Positions 51,947-62,280 of a stretch of 64,000 nt of DNA are shown one piece after another (the stretch's first letter is position 1; each line of letters begins with the position of its first letter). Origin of the DNA: Exiguobacterium chiriqhucha RW-2 (GTDB lineage Bacteria; Bacillota; Bacilli; Exiguobacteriales; Exiguobacteriaceae); the NCBI RefSeq assembly GCF_000416965.1, contig NZ_ATCL01000020.1, forward strand, positions 868,001-932,000, in the 5' to 3' direction. The notes beneath the pieces are model-generated. The model worked only from the letters and a program-made list of their open reading frames with translations. It ran no database searches and was not told where the DNA came from. The position numbers were made by a program, and so were the translations under genes.

Positions 51947-53644
51947 TTAAGACACCCCTTCGATAAACTTCCGTTTTAATTGGAGAGACATAGTGAGCAG
52001 TTCCTCCACGTGTTGTTTCGTCAATTCCGTCATCTGCGCCCCAGCAATCATCCGTCCGAGCTCATCGACCCGTTCGGCATGCCCGAGCGTCGAGACGTTC
52101 GTCTTCGTGCGCTCATCCGTCTCTGTCTTCGTGATATACAAGTGTTGGTCCGCCATGGCGGCCACTTGAGCCAAATGGGTGATGCAGAGCACTTGTGACC
52201 CGACCGACAACCGGAAAATCTTCTCGCCCATCGCTTGAGCGACCCGTCCCGACACGCCTGTGTCGACTTCGTCGAAGATGATGGACGCGACACCGACCGT
52301 GCGCGAGAAAATCGACTTCAACGCGAGCATGACGCGGGATAGTTCTCCGCCTGAAGCGACTTTGGCGAGCGGCTTGAACGGTTCGCCGACGTTCGTCATC
52401 ATATAGAACTCGACTTGGTCGAGTCCGTCTGCCTTGAACGGCCCTTCTTTGAACCGGACTTCGAACTGGGTCTTCTCCATATACAATTCCTTCAATTCAC
52501 GCTGAATCGCTTTCTCGAGCTCGGTCGCCGCTTGTTTGCGGGCCGCCGATAACGCCAGTCCGGTCGTACGCACTTTTTGTTCGAGCTGGGCGAGCCGGTC
52601 CGATAGTTCTTGCAAGTGTTCTTCCCGATTCGTCATCGATTTTAACTCGTCGGCGATTTTTTCCCCATACGTGATGACCTCGTCAATCGTGGCCCCGTAT
52701 TTCCGTTTCAACTGTTGGAACAAGGCGAGCCTCGTCTCAATTTCATCGAGCCGAATCGGATCAAATTCGAGTGAATCGAGCTGATCGCGCAACTGGAATT
52801 TGGCGTCCTCGAGCAAGAAATAAGCGTTCGAGATCGTTTCGGCCATCGGCGCGAGCGAAGTCGACAATGAGGAAGCTTCCTCCATCTCGCGCATGGCGAT
52901 CCCGATTTGATCGAGACCTTTCGCCTCATCCGCGACGGCCTCATACGATAACCGGACGTGCTGATGAATCCGCTCGAAGTTGGCGAGCTCGTTCCGTTCC
53001 TCGGTGAGCGCCTGTTCTTCCCCGACCTTCAGTTCGGCCGCCTCAATCTCATTCGTCTGGAACGCGAGCAGGTCCATGCGCTGGGCCAGTTCTTGTTCGC
53101 TTTGACTCAATCGTTTCAACTCGTCGGCGACGTTCTTCCAATCGACGTAAGCCTCTCGATAACGTTCGAGGAGCGGGGCGAGCTCGGTTTCGGCAAAACT
53201 ATCTAAAATGCCGAGATGGTATTCGGCATCCATCAAGTGCTGGTGCTCATGCTGGCCATGAATATCGACGAGCAGCCGTCCGAGCTCGCGAAGCGTCGAC
53301 AGCGGCATCATCTTGCCGTTGACACGGCAAACACTCTTTCCGCTACTATGTAGGTCGCGGCGCAAAATGACGGTCCCTTCTTCAATCTCGATGCCGTATT
53401 GGGTCGCCGCCTCGATGATCGGATGGTCTGGTTCGACGTTGAACAGCCCTTCGATCTCCGCCTTGTCTTGGCCATAGCGGACGAACTCGCTCGAGCCGCG
53501 GCCCCCGACGAGCAGGCCGATCGCATCGAGCAAGATTGATTTCCCGGCTCCGGTCTCACCCGTCAATACGGTCATCCCACGTTTGAACGTGATATTCAGT
53601 TCATCGATGATCGCAAATTGTTTGATCGATAGTTCTGCTAACAT
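51947..53644 (-). CDS. recN: DNA repair protein RecN
   Basis: A 565-residue SMC-like ATPase in double-strand break repair. Walker A GETGAGKS near the N-terminus, a long central coiled coil (residues about 155-365), and the C-terminal SGGELSRVMLALK signature with Walker B SIIFDEVDTGVSG. GAGGTGA before ATG 53644 sets the start; an upstream GTG overlaps that sequence. It lies 13 bases after argR and one base before spo0A. Confidence 0.94.
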   Translation of the reverse strand: MLAELSIKQFAIIDELNITFKRGMTVLTGETGAGKSILLDAIGLLVGGRGSSEFVRYGQDKAEIEGLFNVEPDHPIIEAATQYGIEIEEGTVILRRDLHSSGKSVCRVNGKMMPLSTLRELGRLLVDIHGQHEHQHLMDAEYHLGILDSFAETELAPLLERYREAYVDWKNVADELKRLSQSEQELAQRMDLLAFQTNEIEAAELKVGEEQALTEERNELANFERIHQHVRLSYEAVADEAKGLDQIGIAMREMEEASSLSTSLAPMAETISNAYFLLEDAKFQLRDQLDSLEFDPIRLDEIETRLALFQQLKRKYGATIDEVITYGEKIADELKSMTNREEHLQELSDRLAQLEQKVRTTGLALSAARKQAATELEKAIQRELKELYMEKTQFEVRFKEGPFKADGLDQVEFYMMTNVGEPFKPLAKVASGGELSRVMLALKSIFSRTVGVASIIFDEVDTGVSGRVAQAMGEKIFRLSVGSQVLCITHLAQVAAMADQHLYITKTETDERTKTNVSTLGHAERVDELGRMIAGAQMTELTKQHVEELLTMSLQLKRKFIEGVS

Positions 53645-53657
53645 ACGATAGTTCACC

Positions 53658-54107
53658 TCATAACATTCCGAGTAGTCGTTCGATGATTCGCTTTGCCTGG
53701 TCTTCGTCGCGGGCGATCATCAAAATCGTATCATCGCCACACACCGTCCCGATCAATTCATCCCATGACAAATGGTCAATCAAGACACCGATTGCATCCG
53801 CATTGCCCGGTAATACTTTCATGACGACCAAGTTTTGGGCCGAGTCGACCGAGACGAAACTGTCGCCGAGGATCCGTTTCATCTTGCCGTACGGGTTGAA
53901 GCGTTGATCGGCCGGAAGGCTATACTTATAGCGCCCGTCGTTGAGCGGTACTTTCACGAGATGGAGCTCTTTGATGTCCCTTGACACTGTTGCCTGGGTC
54001 ACTGGATATCCAGAGCGATGCAGCTCGTCGACGAGCTCGTCTTGCGTCTCGATTTCACGGTTTGTCACGATTTCTCGAATCTTAATCAAGCGCTGTCCTT
54101 TATTCAT
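53658..54107 (-). CDS. argR: Arginine repressor ArgR/AhrC
   Basis: A 149-residue hexameric regulator of arginine metabolism. The N-terminal winged helix has [29 protein letters not shown], and the C-terminal oligomerisation domain contains [14 protein letters not shown], with the arginine-binding GDD. AGGTG nine bases before ATG 54107 decides against a GTG four codons earlier. A TGTCGAA box (54161-54167), like a Spo0A site, lies upstream of the gene. Confidence 0.94.
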   Translation of the reverse strand: MNKGQRLIKIREIVTNREIETQDELVDELHRSGYPVTQATVSRDIKELHLVKVPLNDGRYKYSLPADQRFNPYGKMKRILGDSFVSVDSAQNLVVMKVLPGNADAIGVLIDHLSWDELIGTVCGDDTILMIARDEDQAKRIIERLLGML

Positions 54108-54220
54108 ACTCGCTGACACCTCATTTTATGTTTCACATACTCAGTATCATTCTAAAGTATTGTCGAAAAAAGGTCTAGCATTCACAGGATGATTTCCCCA
54201 GTCGGTCGCATTCGCGCATG

Positions 54221-54249
54221 AAAAAGCTGCAGACGAAACGTCTGCAGCT
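54221..54249 (-). terminator. Terminator of tlyA
   Basis: AGCTGCAGACG, TTT loop, CGTCTGCAGCT and TTTTTC on the minus strand, directly after the tlyA stop. It separates tlyA from argR, so argR must have its own promoter. Confidence 0.9.
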
Positions 54250-55070
54250 CAAGCGTTCTTCTTTAATTGCGCGTGCGCGGCGTCGATGACCGCGTCCACG
54301 TCGATGGCTGGGTCGACACTGCCGACACCGGTGAAACGGGCGAACAATAAGAATTCGATATTCCCATCCCCACCGGTGATCGGTGAAAAGTCGAGTCCCG
54401 CGACTTCGAATCCTTCCGAGGCGAAGTAACGGACCATGTCGTCGACGACCCGTTCATGGATGGCGCGGTCCCGGACGATGCCTTTTTTGCCGACATCGGC
54501 CTTCCCGGCCTCAAATTGCGGTTTGACGAGCGCCATGACGATGCCGTTAGGCTTCAAGATCGTCTTCAACGGCGGAATCATGAGCCGAAGTGAGATGAAC
54601 GAGACATCGATCGTCGCGAAATCCGGCGTCACCGGGAACTGGTCAGCGGTCGCATGGCGGAAGTTCATCCGCTCCATGACGACGACACGGTCATCGCTCC
54701 GAAGTTTCCACGCCAACTGGTTATAGCCGACGTCGACGGCATACATTTGCGTGGCCCCGTTTTGGAGCGCACAATCGGTGAAACCGCCTGTCGATGAGCC
54801 GATATCGATGCCGATGTTACCAGCCACATCGAACGGGAAGACTTGGAGCGCTTTTTCCAGCTTCAGTCCGCCCCGTCCGACGTATGGCAACACTTGGCCT
54901 TTCACTTCGAGCGGAATGTCGTCGAACACTTTGTCGCCCGCCTTGTCGAGCCGTTCGGTCCCGCTATAGACGAGCCCGGCCATGACAGACCGCTTCGCCT
55001 TCTCTCTCGTCTCCGCTAAGCCGCGGTCGACGAGGAGCACATCTAATCTAGTTTTCTTTCGTTTTTCCAT
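54249..55070 (-). CDS. tlyA: TlyA family rRNA methyltransferase (YqxC)
   Basis: A 273-residue two-domain protein: an N-terminal S4 RNA-binding domain (RLDVLLVDRGLAETREKAKRSVMAGLVY) and a C-terminal FtsJ-like methyltransferase domain (GIDIGSSTGGFTDCALQNGA, with Lys and Asp of the K-D-K-E set visible in YVGRGGLKL and ATIDVSFISL). Homologues 2'-O-methylate rRNA. Located between dxs and argR as in Bacillus. Six bases separate it from dxs, so it is co-transcribed. Confidence 0.9.
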   Translation of the reverse strand: MEKRKKTRLDVLLVDRGLAETREKAKRSVMAGLVYSGTERLDKAGDKVFDDIPLEVKGQVLPYVGRGGLKLEKALQVFPFDVAGNIGIDIGSSTGGFTDCALQNGATQMYAVDVGYNQLAWKLRSDDRVVVMERMNFRHATADQFPVTPDFATIDVSFISLRLMIPPLKTILKPNGIVMALVKPQFEAGKADVGKKGIVRDRAIHERVVDDMVRYFASEGFEVAGLDFSPITGGDGNIEFLLFARFTGVGSVDPAIDVDAVIDAAHAQLKKNA

Positions 55071-55076
55071 AGTTCC

Positions 55077-56969
55077 TCACACATTCTGTCGATTTGTCAC
55101 TTGAACGAACTGCTGAACCGAGTCAGCGATTTGCGTCGGACGGAGCCCGATTTCTTCGAGTAGCTGATTGACGCCGCCGTGTTCGATATAGCGGTCCGGA
55201 ATGCCGAGTCGGAGCACACGCGGGAACTGCCCAGCATCGCTCGCATGTTCGAGCACGCTGCTGCCGAAGCCACCGGCGAGCGCCGCTTCCTCTAACGTGA
55301 CGATCGGGATGCCTTCCGCATATAAAGCAGAGAGCATAACATCGTCGAGCGGTTTAATCGTCCGAGCGTTGATGACGCGGACGCTCACTTGTCCTTCAAG
55401 CAGTGCGCGTACTTCGAGCGCGTCTTGCACTTGTGGACCGAACGTCAAGATGGCGACGTCCGTCCCGTCTGCAACCGTCTCCCAGACGTCGAGCGGCAAT
55501 TCGCGGAGCGTCTCGCTCATCGGTGTGCCGATTCCTTCACCACGCGGGAAGCGGACGGCAATTGGACCATCATCATACTTCAGCGCTGAATAGACAAGAT
55601 GTTGCAACTCTTCCTCGTCTTTCGCCATCAAGATGCGAATATTCGGGACATGACGCATAAAGGCGATATCGAATACCCCTTGGTGCGTCTCCCCGTCCGC
55701 TCCGACGAGACCAGAACGATCGATTGTGAAGACGACGTTCAAGTTTTGACGGCAAATGTCGTGCACGAGCTGATCATAGGCGCGTTGGAAGAACGTCGAA
55801 TAAATCGAGACGACCGGCTTCAAGCCTTGTGTCGCCTGTCCTCCGGCCAATGTGACCGCATGCTGTTCGGCGATGCCGACGTCAAACATCCGCTCCGGGA
55901 ATTGCTTGTTGAAGCAATCGAGTTTCGAGCCGACGCTCATCGCGGGTGTGATGAGTGTCACGCGCTCGTCCGTCTCGGCAACTTTCGTGATCGTCTCAGC
56001 GACGACCTTCGAATAGCTCGGTCCTTTGACCTTGCCTTTGATGACTTCTCCCGACTCGATTTTATACGGTCCGAGGCCGTGCCACGTGCCGACACCATCG
56101 AGTTCGGCCGGGCGATAGCCCTTGCCTTTTTTCGTGATGACGTGGACGATGACCGGTCCATCGATTTTCTTGGCATATTCGAGCGTCTCAAGCAGGTCGC
56201 GTAAATCGTGACCGTCTGTCGGTCCGAAGTACGTGAATCCGAGCTCTTCGAAGAACGTCCCCGGGATGAGCGCTGATTTCAACATATCCTTCACACGTTC
56301 CCCGCTCCGTTCGAGCGAGTTGCCGACGATCGGGATATGTTTGATGAGCGTTTCGACTTCCTCACGGGCGTGTTTCAGTTTACGAGACGAGCGCATCCGA
56401 CCGAGCATATTGTGCAAGGCACCGACGTTCGGGGCGATTGACATCTCATTGTCGTTCAAGATGACGATGACGTTTTGTTTCTCGGCGCCGATATGGTTGA
56501 GTGCTTCGAGCGCCATTCCCCCTGTGAGCGCCCCGTCCCCGATGATGGCGATGGCCCGGTCGTTCGCGCGCCCTTTCAATTCGTTCGCGATGGCGATTCC
56601 CATCGCGGCCGATAAGGACGTCGAGCTGTGCCCCGTCTCCCAGACGTCATGATCACTCTCACAACGCTTCGGGAACCCGCATAAGCCGTTGTATTGACGG
56701 AGCGTGTCGAACTGACTCGTTCGTCCTGTCAAGATTTTGTGGACGTAGGCTTGATGCCCCACATCCCATACGAGTTGGTCTTTCGGACTGTCAAATACAC
56801 GGTGCAAGGCAAGCGTCAATTCGACAACCCCTAGGTTTGGTCCCAAGTGCCCTCCCGTTTCAGCCAATTTTTCAATCAAAAACCGTCTGATGTCCGCTCC
56901 GAGTGCTTCTAACTCGGGTACCGACATCTTTTTTAAGAATGACGGGTCTTGAATGGATGTCAAGTCCAT
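55077..56969 (-). CDS. dxs: 1-deoxy-D-xylulose-5-phosphate synthase
   Basis: A 630-residue ThDP enzyme that joins pyruvate and glyceraldehyde-3-phosphate in the first step of the MEP isoprenoid pathway. [15 protein letters not shown], the ThDP motif [15 protein letters not shown] and [16 protein letters not shown] are clear. ATG 56969 has AAAGG nine bases upstream and gives the normal length; the frame is open for 26 codons more. A terminator stands between ispA and dxs, so dxs has a separate promoter, which I could not place. Confidence 0.94.
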   Translation of the reverse strand: MDLTSIQDPSFLKKMSVPELEALGADIRRFLIEKLAETGGHLGPNLGVVELTLALHRVFDSPKDQLVWDVGHQAYVHKILTGRTSQFDTLRQYNGLCGFPKRCESDHDVWETGHSSTSLSAAMGIAIANELKGRANDRAIAIIGDGALTGGMALEALNHIGAEKQNVIVILNDNEMSIAPNVGALHNMLGRMRSSRKLKHAREEVETLIKHIPIVGNSLERSGERVKDMLKSALIPGTFFEELGFTYFGPTDGHDLRDLLETLEYAKKIDGPVIVHVITKKGKGYRPAELDGVGTWHGLGPYKIESGEVIKGKVKGPSYSKVVAETITKVAETDERVTLITPAMSVGSKLDCFNKQFPERMFDVGIAEQHAVTLAGGQATQGLKPVVSIYSTFFQRAYDQLVHDICRQNLNVVFTIDRSGLVGADGETHQGVFDIAFMRHVPNIRILMAKDEEELQHLVYSALKYDDGPIAVRFPRGEGIGTPMSETLRELPLDVWETVADGTDVAILTFGPQVQDALEVRALLEGQVSVRVINARTIKPLDDVMLSALYAEGIPIVTLEEAALAGGFGSSVLEHASDAGQFPRVLRLGIPDRYIEHGGVNQLLEEIGLRPTQIADSVQQFVQVTNRQNV

Positions 56970-57050
56970 GATGACCATCCTTTCTCCTGTCTTATTACTG
57001 ATTCGTACCTTACATTTTACAAGAATGTGTCCATAGATGCTATACATTCA

Positions 57051-57088
57051 CAAAAACAAAGGTGACACGATGTGCTCATCGTGTCACC
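57051..57088 (-). terminator. Terminator of the nusB-ispA operon
   Basis: GGTGACACGATG, AGCA loop, CATCGTGTCACC, then TTTGTTTTTG on the minus strand, five bases after the ispA stop. Confidence 0.9.
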
Positions 57089-57092
57089 GAGA

Positions 57093-57971
57093 TTAATGAT
57101 TGCGCTGCACGACGAAGTCGAGAAGCTCTCGTAAACGGGGGGCCTCGACCGATAGTTCGGCCAATGCGGCCTCACTTTCCGTGACTTCCCGTTCGAGCGC
57201 TTGCTTCGCCCCATCGAGCCCGAGCAGTTTCGGATACGTCGCTTTATCGTTGCCTTCGTCCGAACCGACCCGCTTCCCGATGAGCGCCTCGTCTCCTTCG
57301 ACGTCTAAAATATCGTCTTGGATTTGGAAGGCGACACCGAGATGTTTCCCGAAGCGAACGAGCGCCTGTCGGTCCGCCAATGGGGTGTCCGCCAAAATCG
57401 CGCCTGCTTCGAGGGCATATACGAGCAGTGCCCCCGTCTTTCGCTCATGAATCGATTGCAAGGTCGACAGCGACACGCCGGCGCGTTTTTCGGCGAGCAT
57501 GTCATCGAGCTGACCACCGACCATGCCGGCGCTACCGGCCGCTTCACTGAAGCGGGCGATGAGCGCGACGCTCTTCACTGGTTCGAGCTCCGCATGGGCC
57601 AGAATCCGAAACGCGTCCGTCAATAGGGCGTCGCCTGCGAGAATCGCGGTCGCCTCATCGAACTGACGGTGATTCGTTGGACGCCCACGCCTTACGTCGT
57701 CATCATCCATCGCCGGAAGGTCGTCGTGGATGAGGGAGTACGTGTGGACCATCTCGAGAGCGACGGCCGCTTCATGACCGAGCGCCCGCGGACGTCCGTA
57801 TGTATCGAGGACGGCATAAAGGAGAGCCGGACGAATCCGTTTTCCCCCTGCCTCGAGTGAGTACGTCATCGATTGGAACAAACGGTCCGGCATCGACGAC
57901 GCGTCAATGAGACGGCGTGTCGCCGTCTCGACTTCCTGTTTCCACTCTTGAAGATAGGCTTGCGCGCTCAT
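57093..57971 (-). CDS. ispA: Farnesyl diphosphate synthase
   Basis: A 292-residue trans-prenyltransferase that condenses isopentenyl diphosphate with DMAPP and GPP. First Asp-rich motif DDLPAMDD at residues 83-90 with the two inserted residues usual for bacterial type II enzymes, second motif DDILD in FQIQDDILDVEG, and GGKRIRP near residue 42. Overlaps xseB by four bases. Confidence 0.93.
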   Translation of the reverse strand: MSAQAYLQEWKQEVETATRRLIDASSMPDRLFQSMTYSLEAGGKRIRPALLYAVLDTYGRPRALGHEAAVALEMVHTYSLIHDDLPAMDDDDVRRGRPTNHRQFDEATAILAGDALLTDAFRILAHAELEPVKSVALIARFSEAAGSAGMVGGQLDDMLAEKRAGVSLSTLQSIHERKTGALLVYALEAGAILADTPLADRQALVRFGKHLGVAFQIQDDILDVEGDEALIGKRVGSDEGNDKATYPKLLGLDGAKQALEREVTESEAALAELSVEAPRLRELLDFVVQRNH

Positions 57972-58201
57972 ACGGTGCCACCCTTTTCACGGAGCGTCCC
58001 GTCGAGTTCGAGAATCTCGTCCATCTTCTGTTCCGCGGCCATCAGTTTGGCCTGACAGAGTGCCGACAAGCGGACACCTTCCTCATAGAGGGTCATCGCT
58101 TCTTCAAGGGCGACTTCTCCTGTCTCGAGTTGCGTCACGATTTCCTCGAGGCGGGCGAGTGCCGCTTCAAACGTCTGTTCTGCTTGTTGTTTCGCCATCA
58201 T
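57968..58201 (-). CDS. xseB: Exodeoxyribonuclease VII small subunit
   Basis: A 77-residue helical protein with the family pattern [36 protein letters not shown]. It regulates the large subunit by multiple binding. Two ATG codons in tandem can serve as start after GGAGAGAC. The start lies 35 bases inside the end of xseA. Confidence 0.92.
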   Translation of the reverse strand: MMAKQQAEQTFEAALARLEEIVTQLETGEVALEEAMTLYEEGVRLSALCQAKLMAAEQKMDEILELDGTLREKGGTV

Positions 58202-59516
58202 GTCTCTCCTTCACTTCCGCAACGGCTTGGCCATCCCGAAACCGGATTGTCACCAGGCCGTCATGTAGTTGTTTGACATCTTTCACGTACGTCCCATCCT
58301 GCTCAATCAACGTATATCCTCGAGCGAGCACGGCGAGAGGACTGACCGCGTTCAAGCGACCGACTTGGGCTGCAAAGCGGTCCGTCGGTCGTTCGAGTGG
58401 GCGGATGCGCTTGAGGCGACCGTCGAATTGTCGGTGTGTCTCCTCGTTGCGACGAAGCGTCTGCGCCAGCTTTCGGACATCGAGCTGTTGTCGGGACTGG
58501 GCAAGGCGATGTTTGGCATGTGTCACTTGTTTCGTGACACCTTGTTCGAGCCGAATCTCGGCTTGTTCGAACCGCTCCCGCTTTTGTGTGAGCGTGAAGC
58601 GGGGCGACTTTAAGCCGTAACTGTTCGTCGCCCGACCGAGCCGTTCCCGAATCGAGGACATCTGATTCGTGACGGACCGGGTCAACTGGGCCGTCAATCG
58701 TTCGACGTCTTTTCGTTGCGCCTCGATCGTCGCTGTCGCGAGCTCTGCCGCCGCTGTCGGTGTCGCGGCCCGCACGTCGGCGACAAAATCAGCCAACGTG
58801 AAATCGGTCTCGTGCCCGACGGCCGAGATGACAGGAATCCTAGATTCGTGAATCGCTTCGACGACGACGTCCTCGTTGAACGCCCATAACTCTTCAATCG
58901 ATCCGCCACCTCGGCCGACGATTAACACGTCGCAATCGGTGCGTTCGTTCATCCACCGAATCGCGCTCGCCACTTGCGGGGCGGATTGATCGCCCTGGAC
59001 GGCGACGGGCGCGAACGTGATGGCCACGTGCGGCGCACGTCGTCTGAGTGTCGTGGCGATATCGTGGAGGGCCGCGCCTTTCGGCGAAGTGATTATCCCG
59101 ATTCGCTCCGGGAAGGCCGGCAGCGGACGTTTCCGTTCCGCTGCGAACCATCCCTTCGCCTCGAGTTCACGTTTTCGTGCCTCATACCGTTCGAACAAGA
59201 TCCCGATGCCGTCCTGTCGCATCAGTTCGACGTACAGCTGGATGTCGCCTGTCGACTCGTACATCGTCACGCGGGCGACGACGATCACATTCATCCCGTC
59301 TTTCGGTTCGAAGTTGAGCGTCCGGGCGTCACGAGAGAACATGACCGCCTTCATCCGCGACGATTCGTCTTTGAGGGTGAAATAACAGTGCCCGGAGGCG
59401 TACCGTTTGAAGTTCGAAATCTCGCCGATGACGGCAAGTTGTTGCAGAATCGGGTCATCGTCGAGCTGTCGCTTCACGTAGCGGACGACTTCGGAAACTT
59501 GAATCGGATTAGCCAC
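58167..59516 (-). CDS. xseA: Exodeoxyribonuclease VII large subunit
   Basis: A 449-residue nuclease subunit that degrades single-stranded DNA from both ends. An N-terminal OB fold (residues 1-100; [20 protein letters not shown]) is followed by the catalytic domain with [26 protein letters not shown] and [17 protein letters not shown], and a C-terminal coiled coil. Starts with GTG that overlaps the folD stop, with GAGG nine bases upstream. Confidence 0.93.
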   Translation of the reverse strand: MANPIQVSEVVRYVKRQLDDDPILQQLAVIGEISNFKRYASGHCYFTLKDESSRMKAVMFSRDARTLNFEPKDGMNVIVVARVTMYESTGDIQLYVELMRQDGIGILFERYEARKRELEAKGWFAAERKRPLPAFPERIGIITSPKGAALHDIATTLRRRAPHVAITFAPVAVQGDQSAPQVASAIRWMNERTDCDVLIVGRGGGSIEELWAFNEDVVVEAIHESRIPVISAVGHETDFTLADFVADVRAATPTAAAELATATIEAQRKDVERLTAQLTRSVTNQMSSIRERLGRATNSYGLKSPRFTLTQKRERFEQAEIRLEQGVTKQVTHAKHRLAQSRQQLDVRKLAQTLRRNEETHRQFDGRLKRIRPLERPTDRFAAQVGRLNAVSPLAVLARGYTLIEQDGTYVKDVKQLHDGLVTIRFRDGQAVAEVKERHDGETTSRTDV

Positions 59517-60345
59517 GAGAGGCGACCTCGACCGTGTTGTGCATGAGCATCGTAATCGTCATCGGGCCGACACCACCCGGAACAGGGGTGATGGCGCTCG
59601 CGACATCACGGACACCTGCAAAGTCGACGTCCCCGACGAGACGACTGTCGACGCGGTTGACACCGACATCGATGACGATCGCCCCAGGTTTGACCATGTC
59701 AGCTGTGACGAGACCGGCCCGACCGACGGCGACAATCAAAATATCGGCCTGCCGTGTCATCGCCCCGAGATCATTCGTCTTCGAATGGCAGTAGGTCACG
59801 GTCGCGGATTCGTTCAAGAACAGCATCCCGACCGGTTTCCCGACGATTTGGCTGCGACCGACGACGACGACGTGCTTGCCGACCAAGTCGGTCTGCGTCT
59901 TGACGAGGTGCAGAATCCCGTGCGGTGTACATGGCAATAGCGTCTCGAGACCGAGCATCATCTTTCCGACATTCGTCGGATGGAACCCATCCACGTCTTT
60001 GTCCGGTGAGATGCGCATAATGACGCGATTCTCATCGATATGCTTCGGCAACGGCAACTGCACGAGAATACCGTGCAACTCGTCGTCCGCGTTCATCGAA
60101 TCAATCAGTTCGAGCACTTCACGTTCTGAAATCGTGTCATCGAAGCGAATCACTTGCGAATCGATGCCGATGTCAGCCGCTGCCCGTTCTTTCCCCCGGA
60201 CGTAGCTGTGGCTCGCCGGATCATCCCCGATTAAAATGACTTTCAGTTTCGGTACGATGCCGCGTGCGCGCAGCGCACTGACCCGTTCCTTTAACGTCTC
60301 CCGATATGATGCTGCGATTTGTTTCCCGTCGATCACTACTGCCAT
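59509..60345 (-). CDS. folD: Methylenetetrahydrofolate dehydrogenase/cyclohydrolase
   Basis: A 278-residue bifunctional enzyme that converts 5,10-methylene-THF to 10-formyl-THF. [14 protein letters not shown] has the catalytic Lys region, [12 protein letters not shown] the substrate site, [15 protein letters not shown] the NADP site and [18 protein letters not shown] the C-terminal signature. ATG 60345 follows GGGGG by nine bases; the open frame upstream adds 48 codons without a signal. Co-transcribed with nusB. Confidence 0.94.
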   Translation of the reverse strand: MAVVIDGKQIAASYRETLKERVSALRARGIVPKLKVILIGDDPASHSYVRGKERAAADIGIDSQVIRFDDTISEREVLELIDSMNADDELHGILVQLPLPKHIDENRVIMRISPDKDVDGFHPTNVGKMMLGLETLLPCTPHGILHLVKTQTDLVGKHVVVVGRSQIVGKPVGMLFLNESATVTYCHSKTNDLGAMTRQADILIVAVGRAGLVTADMVKPGAIVIDVGVNRVDSRLVGDVDFAGVRDVASAITPVPGGVGPMTITMLMHNTVEVASRG

Positions 60346-60433
60346 CTCTCTCATCCCCCGTTGTCTTAGGTTTCTCTGTAGTTGGTGTGGTGTCTTCTCT
60401 ATTTGTTTAACAGACCGTAATGCTTGTCTTCGC

Positions 60434-60817
60434 TTACGCTTTGATGATGTTACCGAGCACGCCGTTGACGAGCTTGGCCGCTTCTTCATCGGCGAATGAT
60501 TTGGCGAGTTCGACCGCCTCGTTGATCGTCACTTTGTCCGGAATCGTCTCGACGTAGAGTAACTCGTACGTCGCCATGCGAAGAATCGTCCGCTCGACAT
60601 TTCCAAGACGATCGAGTCTCCAGTTTTTCAAGTTTTCGATGAGCAATTCGTCAATCTCATCTTTCTTTTCTAACGTCTCAACGACGAGTTGTTCGTAGAA
60701 TGGATCCGACTCCATGCCATCGAGGGCAAATTCGATGGCCTCGTCTACCTCAAGTTTTGATACTTCGATTTGAAAAAGCGTTTGAATCGCTTTTTCCCGT
60801 GCTTCATGACGTTTCAT
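60434..60817 (-). CDS. nusB: Transcription antitermination factor NusB
   Basis: A 127-residue all-helical protein that binds boxA RNA with NusE for rRNA antitermination. [16 protein letters not shown] is the Arg-rich N-terminal helix, and [12 protein letters not shown] with [26 protein letters not shown] the conserved C-terminal part. AAAGGAGAG precedes the ATG. In B. subtilis yqhY lies between accC and nusB; here it is absent, and nusB has its own promoter. Confidence 0.93.
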   Translation of the reverse strand: MKRHEAREKAIQTLFQIEVSKLEVDEAIEFALDGMESDPFYEQLVVETLEKKDEIDELLIENLKNWRLDRLGNVERTILRMATYELLYVETIPDKVTINEAVELAKSFADEEAAKLVNGVLGNIIKA

Positions 60818-60857
60818 TCAGATACTCTCCTTTTGCATGCTTTCATTGTGATAGTTT

Positions 60858-60886
60858 AGCATAAAGCCTCCATAAATTCAGTACAA
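60858..60886 (-). promoter_or_regulatory. Promoter of the nusB operon
   Basis: Minus-strand TTGTAC (60881-60886), 17 bases, TATGCT (60858-60863). Its -35 box overlaps the T-run of the accC terminator. Confidence 0.6.
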
Positions 60887-60924
60887 AAAACCAGGAAGCC
60901 CAAATAATGTTCGGGCTTCCTGGT
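60884..60924 (-). terminator. Terminator of accBC
   Basis: ACCAGGAAGCCC and GGGCTTCCTGGT form a perfect 12-bp stem with an 11-base loop, followed by TTTTTTG on the minus strand, six bases after the accC stop. Confidence 0.92.
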
Positions 60925-60929
60925 CAAGG

Positions 60930-62273
60930 TCATTTCGTGAGCGTCATTTCTTTTTCGACAAATTTCGTGTCGAACGCCCCTGTTCGAAAACGTTCATGGG
61001 CCATGACTTGTTGATGGAACGGGATCGTCGTGTGGATGCCCGATACGGTGAACTCGTCGAGGGCGCGAAGCATCTTCGCGATCGCCTCTTCCCGCGTCGG
61101 GGCATGGACGATTAGCTTCGCCACCATCGAATCATAGAACGGCGGGATGACGGCACCGGCATAGAGACCGCTGTCGACCCGGACGCCCATGCCGCCAGGA
61201 ACGATATACTGATCGATTTTCCCGGCCATCGGACGGAAATCTGCAAACGGATCTTCCGCATTGATGCGACATTCGATCGAGTGACCACTAAATTTGATGT
61301 CCGCCTGGCTGATGGCAAGCGGATGTCCAAGCGCGACTTCGAGTTGTGCTTGGACGAGGTCGAAGCCGGTGATCATTTCGGTGACCGGGTGTTCGACTTG
61401 GATTCGCGTGTTCATCTCCATGAAGTAAAACTCGTTCACTTCCGGTACGTAAATGAACTCGATTGTACCCGCACCCGAATACTGAATCGCTTTGGCCGCT
61501 TTCACGGCTGCGTCGCCCATCGCTTGACGGGTCGTCTCATCGATTGCCGGAGACGGCGCTTCCTCGACCAACTTCTGCATCCGGCGCTGAATCGTACAGT
61601 CCCGCTCCCCGAGGTGGATGACGTTGCCGTATTGATCGGCGAGCACTTGCACCTCGACGTGGCGGAACGACTCAATGTATTTCTCCAAATAGACGTCGCC
61701 GTTGCCGAACGCCTGCTTCGCTTCTTTACGTGTGTCGGTGAGCCCTTTCACGAGCTCAGACTCGTCGAAGGCGACACGGATTCCACGTCCTCCGCCTCCG
61801 GCCGTCGCCTTGATGATGACCGGATATCCAATCTCGCGGGCGAGTTCGATCGCTTCCTCGTCGGTGACGACACCACTCGACCCCGGGACGACCGGAACGC
61901 CCGATTCGATCATCGTTCGTTTCGCCTCGTCCTTGATGCCCATCTTCCGAATCGCATAGCTACTCGGTCCGACGAACTGGATGCCGCACGCCTCACTCAT
62001 TTCGGCGAACTCGGCGTTCTCGGCCAAGAAACCATAACCTGGATGAATCATCGTCGCATCGACCGCGCACGCGACCGACAAGATGTTCGGGATATTCAAA
62101 TATGAGTCTTTCGACGGGTTCGGTCCGATGCAGTATGCCTCATCGGCAAGACGGACGTGCAGCGCCTCGCGGTCCGCTTCCGAGAAGACAGCGACCGTCG
62201 GGATATTCAACTCTTTCGCGGCCCGGATGATGCGGACCGCAATCTCTCCACGGTTAGCAATGAGTAGTTTCAT
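60930..62273 (-). CDS. accC: Acetyl-CoA carboxylase biotin carboxylase subunit
   Basis: A 447-residue ATP-grasp enzyme that carboxylates biotin on Acc[21 protein letters not shown] at the start, the Gly-rich loop [29 protein letters not shown], and [16 protein letters not shown] with the catalytic Glu and Arg. Length is normal. Seven bases separate it from accB. The product, with AccAD, is malonyl-CoA for fatty acid synthesis. Confidence 0.95.
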   Translation of the reverse strand: MKLLIANRGEIAVRIIRAAKELNIPTVAVFSEADREALHVRLADEAYCIGPNPSKDSYLNIPNILSVACAVDATMIHPGYGFLAENAEFAEMSEACGIQFVGPSSYAIRKMGIKDEAKRTMIESGVPVVPGSSGVVTDEEAIELAREIGYPVIIKATAGGGGRGIRVAFDESELVKGLTDTRKEAKQAFGNGDVYLEKYIESFRHVEVQVLADQYGNVIHLGERDCTIQRRMQKLVEEAPSPAIDETTRQAMGDAAVKAAKAIQYSGAGTIEFIYVPEVNEFYFMEMNTRIQVEHPVTEMITGFDLVQAQLEVALGHPLAISQADIKFSGHSIECRINAEDPFADFRPMAGKIDQYIVPGGMGVRVDSGLYAGAVIPPFYDSMVAKLIVHAPTREEAIAKMLRALDEFTVSGIHTTIPFHQQVMAHERFRTGAFDTKFVEKEMTLTK

Positions 62274-62280
62274 ACATACC

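Noticed and set aside
61281-62105. 274-residue plus-strand ORF opposite accC
   Set aside because: Antisense shadow of a highly conserved gene without start signals.
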